Of a stretch of 64,000 nucleotides of DNA, positions 8,122-17,858 are shown piece by piece (the first letter of the stretch is position 1; every line of letters starts with the position of its first letter). The stretch is taken from positions 3,348,001 through 3,412,000 of the forward strand of contig NZ_CP122458.1 of assembly GCF_032598905.1 (NCBI RefSeq), in the 5' to 3' direction. The notes beneath the pieces are model-generated. The model saw only the letters and a list, made by a program, of their open reading frames with translations, had not been told where the DNA came from and ran no database searches. A program made the translations under genes and the position numbers. The stretch comes from Streptomyces sp. 11x1. Lineage in GTDB: Bacteria > Actinomycetota > Actinomycetes > Streptomycetales > Streptomycetaceae.

Positions 8122-8529
8122 TCACACCGGCGGCACCCACGCGAAGGGGCATGCGGCGCAGTTGAGCACCTCCTCGCCCAACAGCCCCTCCACGCCACCC
8201 AGGAGAAGAAGCACCCCTCGGGGCACTTCGCCCGAATTGTTCCCAGGGTGTCTCTCGCGCCCCAATCCGGCCATCACCGTCCGCTGGACCCAGGCGATCT
8301 GACCGGCGATCAGCGAGAGAGACGAGTCGTGGACGGGATCCCTTCCGCGGGGCGGGCGCCTCGCCGGACCGTCGTCGGCGGGGTCCGTTCCGCGGGCCCG
8401 ACGCCTCGCCGGACCGTCGTCGGGCAGGGTCCGGTCGTGGCGGTCGACATCGAGCGCGCTCCCGCCCCCCGGCACGGCGGCTCGATCGACGCCGCACCCA
8501 GGAGACCTCGTGACTCCTCCTCGGCCCAC
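8122..8529 (-). CDS. Hypothetical ORF, start uncertain
   Basis: Only the last ~60 codons (from LIAGQIAWVQRTVM to the stop) show strong GC-rich third positions and look coding. They contain a Leu/Gly-rich segment (VLLLLGGVEGLLGEE) and a C-terminal CAAC pair of cysteines. The upstream part of the frame is made of an Arg/Asp-rich tandem DNA repeat (about 8338-8432) with no convincing ribosome-binding site. The real gene may start internally (for example the ATG of VMAGLGRE). Product unknown. Confidence 0.3.
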   Translation of the reverse strand: MGRGGVTRSPGCGVDRAAVPGGGSALDVDRHDRTLPDDGPARRRARGTDPADDGPARRPPRGRDPVHDSSLSLIAGQIAWVQRTVMAGLGRERHPGNNSGEVPRGVLLLLGGVEGLLGEEVLNCAACPFAWVPPV

Positions 8530-8684
8530 CGCTCACCGATGTCCCGCCGGGTCTCGCCGCCCCTCGCCCCCTGGTTGCCCGAGGGCGGACGGGCGACGTC
8601 CCGGCGGCCCCCTCCCCACGACGACCTCCGTGACAGTGGGCACACAGGTCGTCCGGACGGCCGGGGCGTAACTACGCTGGTCAC

Positions 8685-9257
8685 ATGGTCAATCTGACGC
8701 GCATCTACACCAGGACCGGCGACCAGGGCACCACCAACCTCGGCGACATGAGCCGGGTGCCCAAGACCGATCCGCGGATCTCGGCGTACGCGGACGCCAA
8801 CGAGGCCAACGCGGCGATCGGGACGGCGATCGCGCTGGGCGGGCTGGACGAGGAGGTCGTCAAGGTCCTCGTACGGGTACAGAACGATCTGTTCGACGTG
8901 GGTGCCGACCTCTCCACGCCCGTCGTCGAGAACCCCGAGTTCCCGCCCCTGCGGGTCGAGCAGTTCTACATCGACAAGCTGGAGGCGGACTGCGACCGCT
9001 TCAACGGGGAGCTGGAGAAGCTGCGCTCCTTCATCCTGCCCGGCGGCACCCCCGGCGCGGCCCTGCTGCACCAGGCCTGCACGGTGGTCCGGCGCGCCGA
9101 GCGCTCGACCTGGGCCGCGCTGGAGGATCACGCCGACGCGATGAACCCCCTCACCGCGACCTACCTCAACCGCCTCTCCGACCTCCTGTTCATCCTCGCG
9201 AGGACGGCGAACAAGGAGGTCGGAGACGTGCTGTGGGTCCCGGGCGGCGACCGGTAG
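8685..9257 (+). CDS. PduO-type cob(I)alamin adenosyltransferase
   Basis: 190 residues. The N-terminal TRIYTRTGDQGTT is the ATP-binding loop of PduO-type adenosyltransferases, and VVRRAERSTW plus the C-terminal NRLSDLLFILAR are the conserved trimer-interface and active-site helices. It transfers the 5'-deoxyadenosyl group from ATP to cob(I)alamin, making coenzyme B12 for mutases such as methylmalonyl-CoA mutase and the crotonyl-CoA/ethylmalonyl route. The start codon (ATGGTCAATCTGACG) sits at 8685. It faces the convergent DUF5708 gene. Confidence 0.93.
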   Translation: MVNLTRIYTRTGDQGTTNLGDMSRVPKTDPRISAYADANEANAAIGTAIALGGLDEEVVKVLVRVQNDLFDVGADLSTPVVENPEFPPLRVEQFYIDKLEADCDRFNGELEKLRSFILPGGTPGAALLHQACTVVRRAERSTWAALEDHADAMNPLTATYLNRLSDLLFILARTANKEVGDVLWVPGGDR

Positions 9258-9346
9258 TCACTCCCGGGCCGCGCTCGCGCGAAGCGGCAGCGGTCCCCAC
9301 GGAACGGCAACGGCCCTCGCGAAGCGGCAACGGCTTCGCGGAGCGG

Positions 9347-9568
9347 TCACCCGCCGCCCGTCGCTCCGCGAGCCCGTCGGTAGAGGCCCGTGACGACGAG
9401 GACGCCTCCCACGCACATCATCACCACGCCGACCTTGGTCGGGGTGACCACCGGGACCTCCACCCCCTCGGTGAAGAGCCACAGCACCAGGCCGATCACG
9501 AAGGTGGCGGCCCCCTCCACCAGGTTCCTCGTCGCCCGGCCGACCGTCCTGCCCGGCGTGCCGCTCAT
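9347..9568 (-). CDS. Small membrane protein, DUF5708-like
   Basis: 73 residues with two hydrophobic segments (ATFVIGLVLWLFT, about 21-33, and VGVVMMCVGGVLVVTGLY, about 46-63), so probably a two-helix membrane hairpin. The ATG at 9568 overlaps the stop of the upstream gene by 4 nt (ATGA), so the two are translationally coupled. This resembles a small Streptomyces family of unknown function (DUF5708). Nothing in the sequence suggests catalysis. Confidence 0.75.
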   Translation of the reverse strand: MSGTPGRTVGRATRNLVEGAATFVIGLVLWLFTEGVEVPVVTPTKVGVVMMCVGGVLVVTGLYRRARGATGGG

Positions 9569-10173
9569 CGCCCGATCCTCTCCTTCGCGTACCCGGAGTC
9601 GCGGCCCTCCCCGGCGTCCCGGTCCCCGTCCCCCCGCACGTCCGGCTCCTTCTTCGGCCAGATCGTGTAGGCGAGGGCGATCAGGCCGTGAATACCGGCG
9701 GCCCGCAGGGCGACCCACTGGAACGACCTCAGCGAATCGACGTTCCCGTCGTCGCCGACGTACCAGACGGCCAGCTGGAGCAGGGCCAGCGCCACCCCGC
9801 TCGCCACCAGCGTCCGGGTCCAGAGCCTGCCCTCGTGGCGGGCCCTGGCCAGGCCGTACTTCGGCGGCCCCGCCGGCTTCGGCCCGCCGGCCAGGCGATG
9901 CGCCGCGTGGCCGTCCAGCCACCGGATCATGTAGTGGCCGTAGCCCACGGTGAAGCCGATGTAGAGCGCCGCCACCCCGTGCTCCCAGCTCGGCTCGGCC
10001 CCGTTCTTCAGGTCGATCGCGGTCACGACGAACAGCACCAGCTCCAGCACGGGCTCGCACAGCAGCAGCACGACACTGGCCCGGCGCTTGTTCAGTAGGT
10101 AGCGGACGGCCAGGGCCAGGGCCAGCAGCACCCAGAAGCCGACCTCGCAGGCGATGATCAACGCGACGATCAC
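9565..10173 (-). CDS. Integral membrane protein, unknown function
   Basis: 202 residues. The GTG start at 10173 follows GAGAGGAG at 7 nt; the frame stays open far upstream opposite the histidine-kinase gene, but that part is only its shadow. About five hydrophobic segments are visible: residues 1-20, 34-52, near 70-85, near 122-142 and near 158-175. The C-terminus is charged and hydrophilic. It is coupled to the DUF5708 gene by ATGA and divergent from the two-component system at 10327, so a link to that sensor kinase is possible but not shown. Confidence 0.7.
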   Translation of the reverse strand: MIVALIIACEVGFWVLLALALAVRYLLNKRRASVVLLLCEPVLELVLFVVTAIDLKNGAEPSWEHGVAALYIGFTVGYGHYMIRWLDGHAAHRLAGGPKPAGPPKYGLARARHEGRLWTRTLVASGVALALLQLAVWYVGDDGNVDSLRSFQWVALRAAGIHGLIALAYTIWPKKEPDVRGDGDRDAGEGRDSGYAKERIGR

Positions 10174-10326
10174 GATGCGCTCCTCTCGTTCACCCTTCCA
10201 GGCTCCCGGCCGTCGCCCCCGGAATCGTCGTCGGCGGTGACGAAGTCGCGGTACATCGAAAGATGCAGTCCAGGACCGTTCGCGAGCACCAGGCGACGGG
10301 GGCGCGTGCCGTGTTGGATGGAGGGC

Positions 10327-11514
10327 ATGGCCGTACGACCGCCCCGCCCGCACCGCGTGGACCTGTACATCGCCGCCGCCGGACTCCTCGGCGGTCTGCT
10401 GCTGTGGGGCCTCGGCCTCGACACCCGCACGCCCCAGGACGGCATCGTGGTGTTCGAGAGCCCCTGGTGGGTCCTGCCGCCCCTCGTCGTGACGGCGGGC
10501 TGCGAGGCGCTGCGCCGCGTGATGCCCCGCACGGCCCTGCTGGTGGGATGGGCCGCGCTGACCCTGGACACCATCACCCAGGGCAACCTGATCACGGTCC
10601 TGATGTTCACCGACCTGGTCTACGCGGCCGTGCTGTACGGCCCGCCCGCCACGGCCCGCCGGGTGCCCTGGGTCTCCGGGCTGGTGACCGTCGCCTTCAC
10701 CGTGGTCCCGATCGCGGCCTTCCGGAAACCGGAGGCGCTGCTCATCGGGGTGGTCGTGGGTCTGGTCTCCCTCATGCCCGCCGCCACCGGCTGGATCGTG
10801 CGCAACCACCGCGACGCCGCCGAGGCCGCCCGGCTGCGCGCCGAGCAGACGGCCCTGCTGGCGGAGATGGACCGGGCCCAGGCCGTCGTCTCCGAACGGG
10901 CGCGGATGGCGAGGGAGTTGCACGACATGGTCGCCAACCATCTCTCGGCGATCGCGATCCACTCCACCGCCGCCCTCTCCCTCGACGACCCGGACACCTC
11001 CAAGGAGGCCCTCGGGGTCATCCGTGAGAACAGCGTGGCGGGGCTCGCCGAGATGCGCCGGCTGATCGGCATTCTGCGGGATTCGAGCGACGACACCGAG
11101 CCGTCCGCCGCGCCCACGCTCGACAGCCTCGGCTCCCTCGTCGAGGGCGCCCGCACCAACGGTCTCGACGTCACCCTGGACGCCGACCACGCGGGCACCC
11201 TCCCCGCCCCCGTCGAGCTGGCGGCCTACCGCATCGTCCAGGAGTCGCTCACCAACGCCCTCAAACACGCCTCCCCCGGCCGGGTCTGCGTGGTGCTGCG
11301 GCAGCCGGACGGCTCCCTCGCCATCTCCGTCACCAGCCCGTACGGCGACCGCGACGGGCCGAGCGCACCCGGTTCCGGCGCCGGTCTGGTCGGGATGCGG
11401 GAGCGGGTCGCCCTGCTGGGCGGCACCTTCGAAGCGGGCCCCGAGAGCTCGGTGCACGGCAAGATCTGGAGCGTCCGCGCCACCCTCCCCGTCGCCCAAG
11501 GAGAACCCGCATGA
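10327..11514 (+). CDS. Sensor histidine kinase (NarL/DesK-type, HisKA_3)
   Basis: 395 residues from the ATG at 10327, just after GGAGGG. The N-terminal sensor part has about five membrane segments (residues 11-160), then a coiled-coil linker and the dimerisation/phosphoacceptor helix MARELHDMVANHLSAI with His199. The ATPase domain has the N-box ESLTNALKHA and glycine box GAGLVGMRERV. The stimulus is not evident; with almost no extracytoplasmic loops it probably senses something at or in the membrane. Its stop overlaps the start of the response regulator (ATGA), a classic two-gene operon. Confidence 0.93.
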   Translation: MAVRPPRPHRVDLYIAAAGLLGGLLLWGLGLDTRTPQDGIVVFESPWWVLPPLVVTAGCEALRRVMPRTALLVGWAALTLDTITQGNLITVLMFTDLVYAAVLYGPPATARRVPWVSGLVTVAFTVVPIAAFRKPEALLIGVVVGLVSLMPAATGWIVRNHRDAAEAARLRAEQTALLAEMDRAQAVVSERARMARELHDMVANHLSAIAIHSTAALSLDDPDTSKEALGVIRENSVAGLAEMRRLIGILRDSSDDTEPSAAPTLDSLGSLVEGARTNGLDVTLDADHAGTLPAPVELAAYRIVQESLTNALKHASPGRVCVVLRQPDGSLAISVTSPYGDRDGPSAPGSGAGLVGMRERVALLGGTFEAGPESSVHGKIWSVRATLPVAQGEPA

Positions 11515-12152
11515 TCCGTGTGCTCGTCGCCGAGGACCAGTCCGCCGTACGGGCCGGGCTGGTGCTCATCCTGCGCAGCGCGCCGGACATCGAGGTGGTC
11601 GGCGAGGCAGGGGACGGCGAACGGGCGGTGGCCCTGGCCCGGGAACTGCGGCCCGACCTGGTGCTGATGGATGTCCAGATGCCGCGCCTGGACGGGGTGT
11701 CGGCGACCCGGCAGGTGGTCGCCGAGGGGCTGGCCGACGTCCTCGTGCTGACCACTTTCGACCTCGACGAGTACGTCTTCGGGGCGCTGCGGGCCGGGGC
11801 CGCCGGGTTCCTGCTGAAGAACACGGAGGCGAGGGACCTCATCGAGGCCGTACGGGCGGTGGGGCGCGGCGAGGGCCTGATCGCCCCGGCGGTCACCCGG
11901 CGACTGATCGCGGAGTTCGCCGCCAAGCCCGTACGGGAGCCGGCGGTCGATCCGTCCGTCCTCGACTCCCTCACCCGGCGGGAGCGGGAGGTCCTCTCCT
12001 GCCTGGGCGAGGGGTTGTCCAACGCGGAGATCGCCGGGCGGCTGGACATGGCCGAGGCGACGGTGAAGACGCACGTCAGCCGACTGCTGGGGAAGCTCGA
12101 TCTGCGCAGTCGCGTGCAAGCGGCGGTACTGGCACAGGAGTTGGGTGCCTGA
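11511..12152 (+). CDS. Response regulator, NarL/LuxR family
   Basis: 213 residues. The receiver domain has the acidic pair E8-D9, the phosphoacceptor Asp54 (VLMDVQMP), Thr81/82 (VLTTFD) and Lys103 (LLKN). The C-terminal LuxR-type helix-turn-helix (about 148-208) starts LTRREREVLSCLGEGLSNAE. It starts within the kinase stop codon and is its cognate partner. The targets are unknown; the chitinase gene directly downstream and the divergent membrane-gene pair upstream are natural candidates. Confidence 0.93.
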   Translation: MIRVLVAEDQSAVRAGLVLILRSAPDIEVVGEAGDGERAVALARELRPDLVLMDVQMPRLDGVSATRQVVAEGLADVLVLTTFDLDEYVFGALRAGAAGFLLKNTEARDLIEAVRAVGRGEGLIAPAVTRRLIAEFAAKPVREPAVDPSVLDSLTRREREVLSCLGEGLSNAEIAGRLDMAEATVKTHVSRLLGKLDLRSRVQAAVLAQELGA

Positions 12153-12192
12153 CCCCCGTCGGCCCCGCCCGGGGGTGTCGGCGCGAGCGCAG

Positions 12193-12224
12193 TGGTCCAG
12201 ACCCATTGACCTATGGTCCAGACC
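12193..12224 (+). promoter_or_regulatory. Chitinase promoter direct repeats / DasR-like operators
   Basis: TGGTCCAGACC occurs twice (12193-12203 and 12214-12224), 21 bp apart start to start and about 70 bp ahead of the chitinase ATG. Streptomyces chitinase promoters are known for such paired 11-12-bp repeats, and the first copy, extended to AGTGGTCCAGACC, closely matches the DasR consensus (ACTGGTCTAGACCA). I infer repression by DasR, relieved by glucosamine-6-phosphate. Confidence 0.8.
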
Positions 12225-12290
12225 TTTCTATTCTCGGCCCACTGCGCCACGTCATGCTCATGCAACAAGACACCCCACAAGGAGGCGCAC

Positions 12291-14114
<1,824 letters not shown>

Positions 14115-14161
14115 ACCGGCTACCGGCTGGAGCAGTCGACTGCCGGAAGACCAGGCGCCAG

Positions 14162-14196
14162 TGGCGCTCCCCCGGACCGTGTCCGGGGGAGCGCCA
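14162..14196. terminator. Chitinase terminator, bidirectional
   Basis: Perfect 16-bp stem (TGGCGCTCCCCCGGAC and its complement) with loop CGT, between the chitinase and the convergent amidase-like gene. Confidence 0.9.
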
Positions 14197-14233
14197 TGCG
14201 AGGCAACCGGTCCTGGGTTCGTCCCTTTTCGGT

Positions 14234-15466
14234 TCATCCGACGACGGTGAAGCCATGTCTGTCGCCGAGCCGGGTCAGGGAGTCCCGGCCCGGTACCCCG
14301 TCGGCGTCACCGCCCCGGTACGAGCCACCTGCTCTGCTGCGCTGCCAGGCGGCGTAGGCCGCGAGGGTGCGGGTACCGAACGAGCCGTCCACATACCGGC
14401 GTTCCAGCAGTCCCTCGGCGGCGAGCGCCTCCTCCACCGGACGGACGTCCCTCGGATACGTGCGGTGACCGCCGGGCGCCGGGGGGTCCCTTTTGGCGGC
14501 CGCCACGACCCGGGCGAGGCTCACCCTCGGACGGGTCCCGCCCTGAGTGCCGGTGCCCGTCCCCACGGACAGGACCTTGGCTGTGTCGATCGCTCCCGGA
14601 TCACCATGGTCGTTGCCGGGCACGTGGCAGTGGCCGAAGTGTCCGCCCTCGGACTGCCACACCGAGCGGGTGCGGGCCGACGAGCCCGGGGGGTACGCCA
14701 CGGGAGGGCCCATCGGCCAGTCGTCCGGCACTTCCCAGGAGCGGACGGCGGCCAGGATCCGCTGCCATCCCGGCTTCTCCCGTGGATTCCAGGCATCGGT
14801 CCACGGCTCGGAGGCACGCCCGAGGACCTCGATCTGGACACAGACCAGACCCTCGCGATTCGTACGGCGAGAACCGTCGTTGCGCAGGGCGCGGGCCGAG
14901 TGGTGCAAGGGGCCGAACTGCCCGACGCGGTCGGTGACCGGGCAGTACACGAGGTGCGGTTCGGCGGCCACTTCGATCAGGTACGACGCCACCGCCTCCA
15001 GGTACTTCCCTCCGGCCGGGGACTCGGTGGTGTGGTGCACCACCCGGGGCGGATTGCGGGGCGTGTCCATCGGGCCGCCGATCACTCCGTCACCGAACCG
15101 GATCGCGGCATCGATCCACACCGTGCCCTGGTCCCGGGCGGTGAGCGGAACCTCGTCGGTGATCGCACCGGCCCCTTCCCGTTCCTGCCCGACAGCGTGT
15201 GCGCGCGGTGCCGGGGCCCAGGGGCGTACCGGGGGCGGGGCGGTGTCGACGGGTTGGTACCAGTCCAGGTCGCCGTCCGCGCGCAGGACGAACACCGAGC
15301 CGGGACGGCCCGGATGCTCGACGACGCGGTGGGTCGTGGCGGGCAGAGCGGCCATGGCGCGCACGGTCCGCAGATGGTCCGTGCCGACGGTGCCGCAGTA
15401 GGTGACGGACCGATCGGCGTGAACGACTGCGGCGTGGAAGGACCTCATCCCGTGATCCCGGCGCAT
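14234..15466 (-). CDS. Amidase-like (peptidoglycan recognition-type) protein with C-terminal peptidoglycan-binding domain
   Basis: 410 residues. Start ATG 15466 overlaps the stop of the upstream IPT/TIG gene (TGATG), implying coupling; an internal ATG at 15448 is an alternative. The middle part (VVHHTTESP at about 140, LVCVQIEVLG, GHFGHCHVPGNDHGDPG) has the spacing of an N-acetylmuramoyl-L-alanine amidase/PGRP fold, with His residues at the zinc-ligand positions. The last ~70 residues (VRPVEEALAAEGLLERRYVDG..., FGTRTLAAYAAWQ) are a peptidoglycan_binding_1-type module. There is no signal peptide, which is odd for a cell-wall enzyme and suggests export by another route or a phage-like origin. 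Confidence 0.65.
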   Translation of the reverse strand: MRRDHGMRSFHAAVVHADRSVTYCGTVGTDHLRTVRAMAALPATTHRVVEHPGRPGSVFVLRADGDLDWYQPVDTAPPPVRPWAPAPRAHAVGQEREGAGAITDEVPLTARDQGTVWIDAAIRFGDGVIGGPMDTPRNPPRVVHHTTESPAGGKYLEAVASYLIEVAAEPHLVYCPVTDRVGQFGPLHHSARALRNDGSRRTNREGLVCVQIEVLGRASEPWTDAWNPREKPGWQRILAAVRSWEVPDDWPMGPPVAYPPGSSARTRSVWQSEGGHFGHCHVPGNDHGDPGAIDTAKVLSVGTGTGTQGGTRPRVSLARVVAAAKRDPPAPGGHRTYPRDVRPVEEALAAEGLLERRYVDGSFGTRTLAAYAAWQRSRAGGSYRGGDADGVPGRDSLTRLGDRHGFTVVG

Positions 15467-16491
15467 CAGATGCTGGGCGCGGCGAACCGCGTGTACATCA
15501 AACCGTTGCTGGTGCCGGCCGGTGTGGTCACCGTGACGGATACCGGCCCGGGCGGGCCGGTCGGGACAACGGCCGTGATCTGCGTCGGGGAGACCACGGT
15601 GAACGACGCGGAGAGGGCGCCGAACTGGACCGCGGTCGCCGTCGTGAGATCGTTGCCCGTCAGCGTGACGACCGTACCGGTGTCCGTCGGCCCCAGGTCA
15701 GGCACGAGGGAGACCAGCGCGGGAGCGTTGAGGTAGACGTAGTAGACCGGGTTGCTGGTGCCGCCGGGGGTGGTCACCGTGACCGCCGCCGCGCCGGCAG
15801 CGTGGGCGGGAGCCACCGCCGTGATCTGCGTACTGCTGTCGACGGTGAACGACGTGGCCGCCACCCCGCCGAACTGCACCGCCGTCGCGGCGAGGAGACC
15901 GCTGCCGGTGAGTGTGACCGCGGTGCCGCCCGCCGTGGGTCCGGAGGGAGGCGCGAGGAACGTCAGCAGGGGCTGCGCGGAGTAGAAGAAGAACGCGTTG
16001 GGATCGGCAGCGTTGCTGGTGCCGCCGGGGGTGGTCACCGTGACCGCCGCCGCGCCGGCAGCGTGGGCGGGAGTCACCGCCGTGATCTGTGTACTGCTGT
16101 TGACGGTGAACGACGTGGCCGCCACCCCGCCGAACTGCACCGCCGTCGCACCGGAGAGATTCGCGCCCGTCAGCGTCACCGTCGTCCCCCCTGCCACCGG
16201 GCCCTGATTCGGCGACAGGCTTGAGAGGGAGGGGGTCGTGACGTAGGTGAACAGCACCACCTGGCCGCTCGTGCCCTGGGTGGTGCTGACGGTGACGTTC
16301 ACGCTGCCGACGCCCGAGGGAGTCACCGCCGTGATCTGTGTACTGCTGTTGACGGTGTACGACGTGGCCGGTTTGGCTCCGAACCGGACGTTGGTCACTC
16401 CCGTGAAACCGGATCCGGTCACGGTGACCGTCGTACCACCCGAGGTCGGTCCCTGGTTGGGACTGACCGAAGAGACCACAGGGGGAGCCAT
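15466..16491 (-). CDS. IPT/TIG-repeat protein (four repeats)
   Basis: 341 residues from the ATG at 16491, preceded by AAGGAG. Four ~82-residue IPT/TIG immunoglobulin-like repeats, each starting like 'P-v-slsPnqGPtaGGT-VTltG' and ending 'VTVTTP-GTSN'. Repeats 2 and 3 are nearly identical even at DNA level. IPT domains are found in surface adhesins, carbohydrate-binding proteins and phage tail proteins. No signal peptide, membrane anchor or sorting signal is visible. It is translationally coupled to the amidase-like gene and lies after a second IPT gene on the same strand, so the three may form one operon or two linked units. Confidence 0.85.
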   Translation of the reverse strand: MAPPVVSSVSPNQGPTSGGTTVTVTGSGFTGVTNVRFGAKPATSYTVNSSTQITAVTPSGVGSVNVTVSTTQGTSGQVVLFTYVTTPSLSSLSPNQGPVAGGTTVTLTGANLSGATAVQFGGVAATSFTVNSSTQITAVTPAHAAGAAAVTVTTPGGTSNAADPNAFFFYSAQPLLTFLAPPSGPTAGGTAVTLTGSGLLAATAVQFGGVAATSFTVDSSTQITAVAPAHAAGAAAVTVTTPGGTSNPVYYVYLNAPALVSLVPDLGPTDTGTVVTLTGNDLTTATAVQFGALSASFTVVSPTQITAVVPTGPPGPVSVTVTTPAGTSNGLMYTRFAAPSI

Positions 16492-16643
16492 GGCTGTACT
16501 CCTTCGCGCAGGAATGGAGGCGGCCACGTCCCGGCGTAGCCGCGTCGCGGCGTGGCCGCGAGGTCGAGCCCGTCCGGGCGGTGGGGGGACTGCCGCCCGG
16601 ACGGGGGTTCATCGCCTCCGTGTCGCGGAGGCGCGAGGACCGG

Positions 16644-17390
16644 TCAGATACCGGGGCCGGCGACGTAGGTGAAGCCGCCGACCGCGGTGGCCGATCCCGC
16701 GGGGTTGGTCACGACCACGTCGACCGCTCCCGCGGTTCCGGGCGGACTGACCGCGGACAGCGTGGTCGTGTTGATCACCGAGAACGGCGCCGCGACGCCG
16801 TCGAAGGTGACCGAGTCCGTGCTGTCCAGGTTGGTGCCGCTGATGGTCACGGCCGTCCCACCGGAGGTCGACCCCTCGTCCGGGGCGATGGTCCCGATCG
16901 TGGGGGTGTCGACGTAGGTGTAGCTGAGGCCGTTGTTGGTGCCGCCCGCGGTGGTGACGCTGACCGACACCGGCCCGGCCGCCGCGCCTGCGGGCACGGT
17001 GACGCTGAGGGAGCTGTCACTGGTCACGGTCGGGGTGGCGGTGACCCCGCCGAAGGACACACTGGTGGCCGTCGACAGGCCGGTACCGTTGACGGTGACG
17101 GTGTTGCCGCCGGCCAGTGGCCCGGAGTCGGCGTCCAGGGACGACTTGAACGGGGCGCCGACGTAGAAGAACGGCACCGGGTTGCTGGTCCCGCCCGGGG
17201 TGGTCACCGTGACGCCGACCGTGCCGGTCCCCGACGGGGAGACGGCGGTGACCTGCGTCGCGGAGACGTTGGTGACGCTCGTGGCGGACTTGCCGCCGAA
17301 CTTCACCGCGCTGGTGTTGGCCAGGTTGGTGCCGGTGATGGTCACCAGGGTCCCGCCCCCGGTGGAACCCTGATTCGGAGAGATCGGCAT
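16644..17390 (-). CDS. IPT/TIG-repeat protein (three repeats)
   Basis: 248 residues from the ATG at 17390, which follows GAGGAG at 7 nt; the open frame upstream is arginine-rich and not credible. Three IPT/TIG repeats are present (starting MPISPNQGSTGGG, then LDADSGPLAGGN, then IAPDEGSTSGGT). It begins directly in the first repeat, so there is no signal peptide. It is 152 bp upstream of the four-repeat gene on the same strand, and likely a paralogue from repeat duplication. Role inferred as binding/adhesion only from the domain type. Confidence 0.85.
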   Translation of the reverse strand: MPISPNQGSTGGGTLVTITGTNLANTSAVKFGGKSATSVTNVSATQVTAVSPSGTGTVGVTVTTPGGTSNPVPFFYVGAPFKSSLDADSGPLAGGNTVTVNGTGLSTATSVSFGGVTATPTVTSDSSLSVTVPAGAAAGPVSVSVTTAGGTNNGLSYTYVDTPTIGTIAPDEGSTSGGTAVTISGTNLDSTDSVTFDGVAAPFSVINTTTLSAVSPPGTAGAVDVVVTNPAGSATAVGGFTYVAGPGI

Positions 17391-17804
17391 GAGGAAGCTC
17401 CTCGCTGGTTGATGGGGACATGCGAGAAACCGGCAGGAACGGCCAGCCATCGACTGAGACGTCCTCAGGAGGGGGGACCGCCGACAGGACGCACGTCGGC
17501 CTCTGCCCGACTCCTTGCGATGCGGCGAGCACTGATCAACAGTGCGTCCGCGCCCGGGTGAACGAACCCGCACAGGCACCCTCGCCCGCCCGGCCGAGCG
17601 GGCGGCAACCTCCGCCATCTCCTCTGGGCAAGGAGAAACCGGCAAGCGCTGCCTGATCGAACGTTCCCCCGGCTCGGGGATGGGCAGCCCGCCGGTTCAC
17701 ACTCTTAGTGACCCACGCATCCAATCGAGTGACAAGACGCCATCCTTCACATCACCCGAAAGGACTAACGTTCCGTCCTTTCCTGACCTCTCCTGATGTC
17801 GAAC
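17391..17804. other. Promoter region of the IPT/TIG genes
   Basis: About 410 bases upstream of the IPT genes, before the terminator of the beta-helix gene. No ORF with coding character. A short dyad (AAGGAC...GTCCTT near 17760-17780) and generally lower GC near 17690-17790 mark likely promoter DNA, but I assign no elements. Confidence 0.35.
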
Positions 17805-17855
17805 CGGCCGGCCAAGCTCCAGGCCCCCGGGGGGGGTCTGGAGCTTGGCCGGCCG
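17805..17855. terminator. Terminator of the beta-helix gene
   Basis: 18-bp perfect stem (arms 17805-17822 and 17838-17855, CGGCCGGCCAAGCTCCAG) with a GC-rich loop, ending 3 bp from the stop codon of the minus-strand gene. Confidence 0.9.
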
Positions 17856-17858
17856 CCG

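Noticed and set aside
8108..8536. Alternative minus-strand ORF in the cobalamin adenosyltransferase upstream region
   Set aside because: Arg/Pro-rich, poor codon pattern; the overlapping frame 8122-8529 is more plausible, though weak.
9565..11499. 644-codon minus-strand frame across the histidine kinase
   Set aside because: Only its last ~200 codons (from GTG 10173) are a real membrane protein; the rest mirrors the kinase gene.
15751..16149. Possible CRISPR-like or non-coding repeat array
   Set aside because: Only two copies, in frame, and fully explained by duplicated IPT/TIG repeats.
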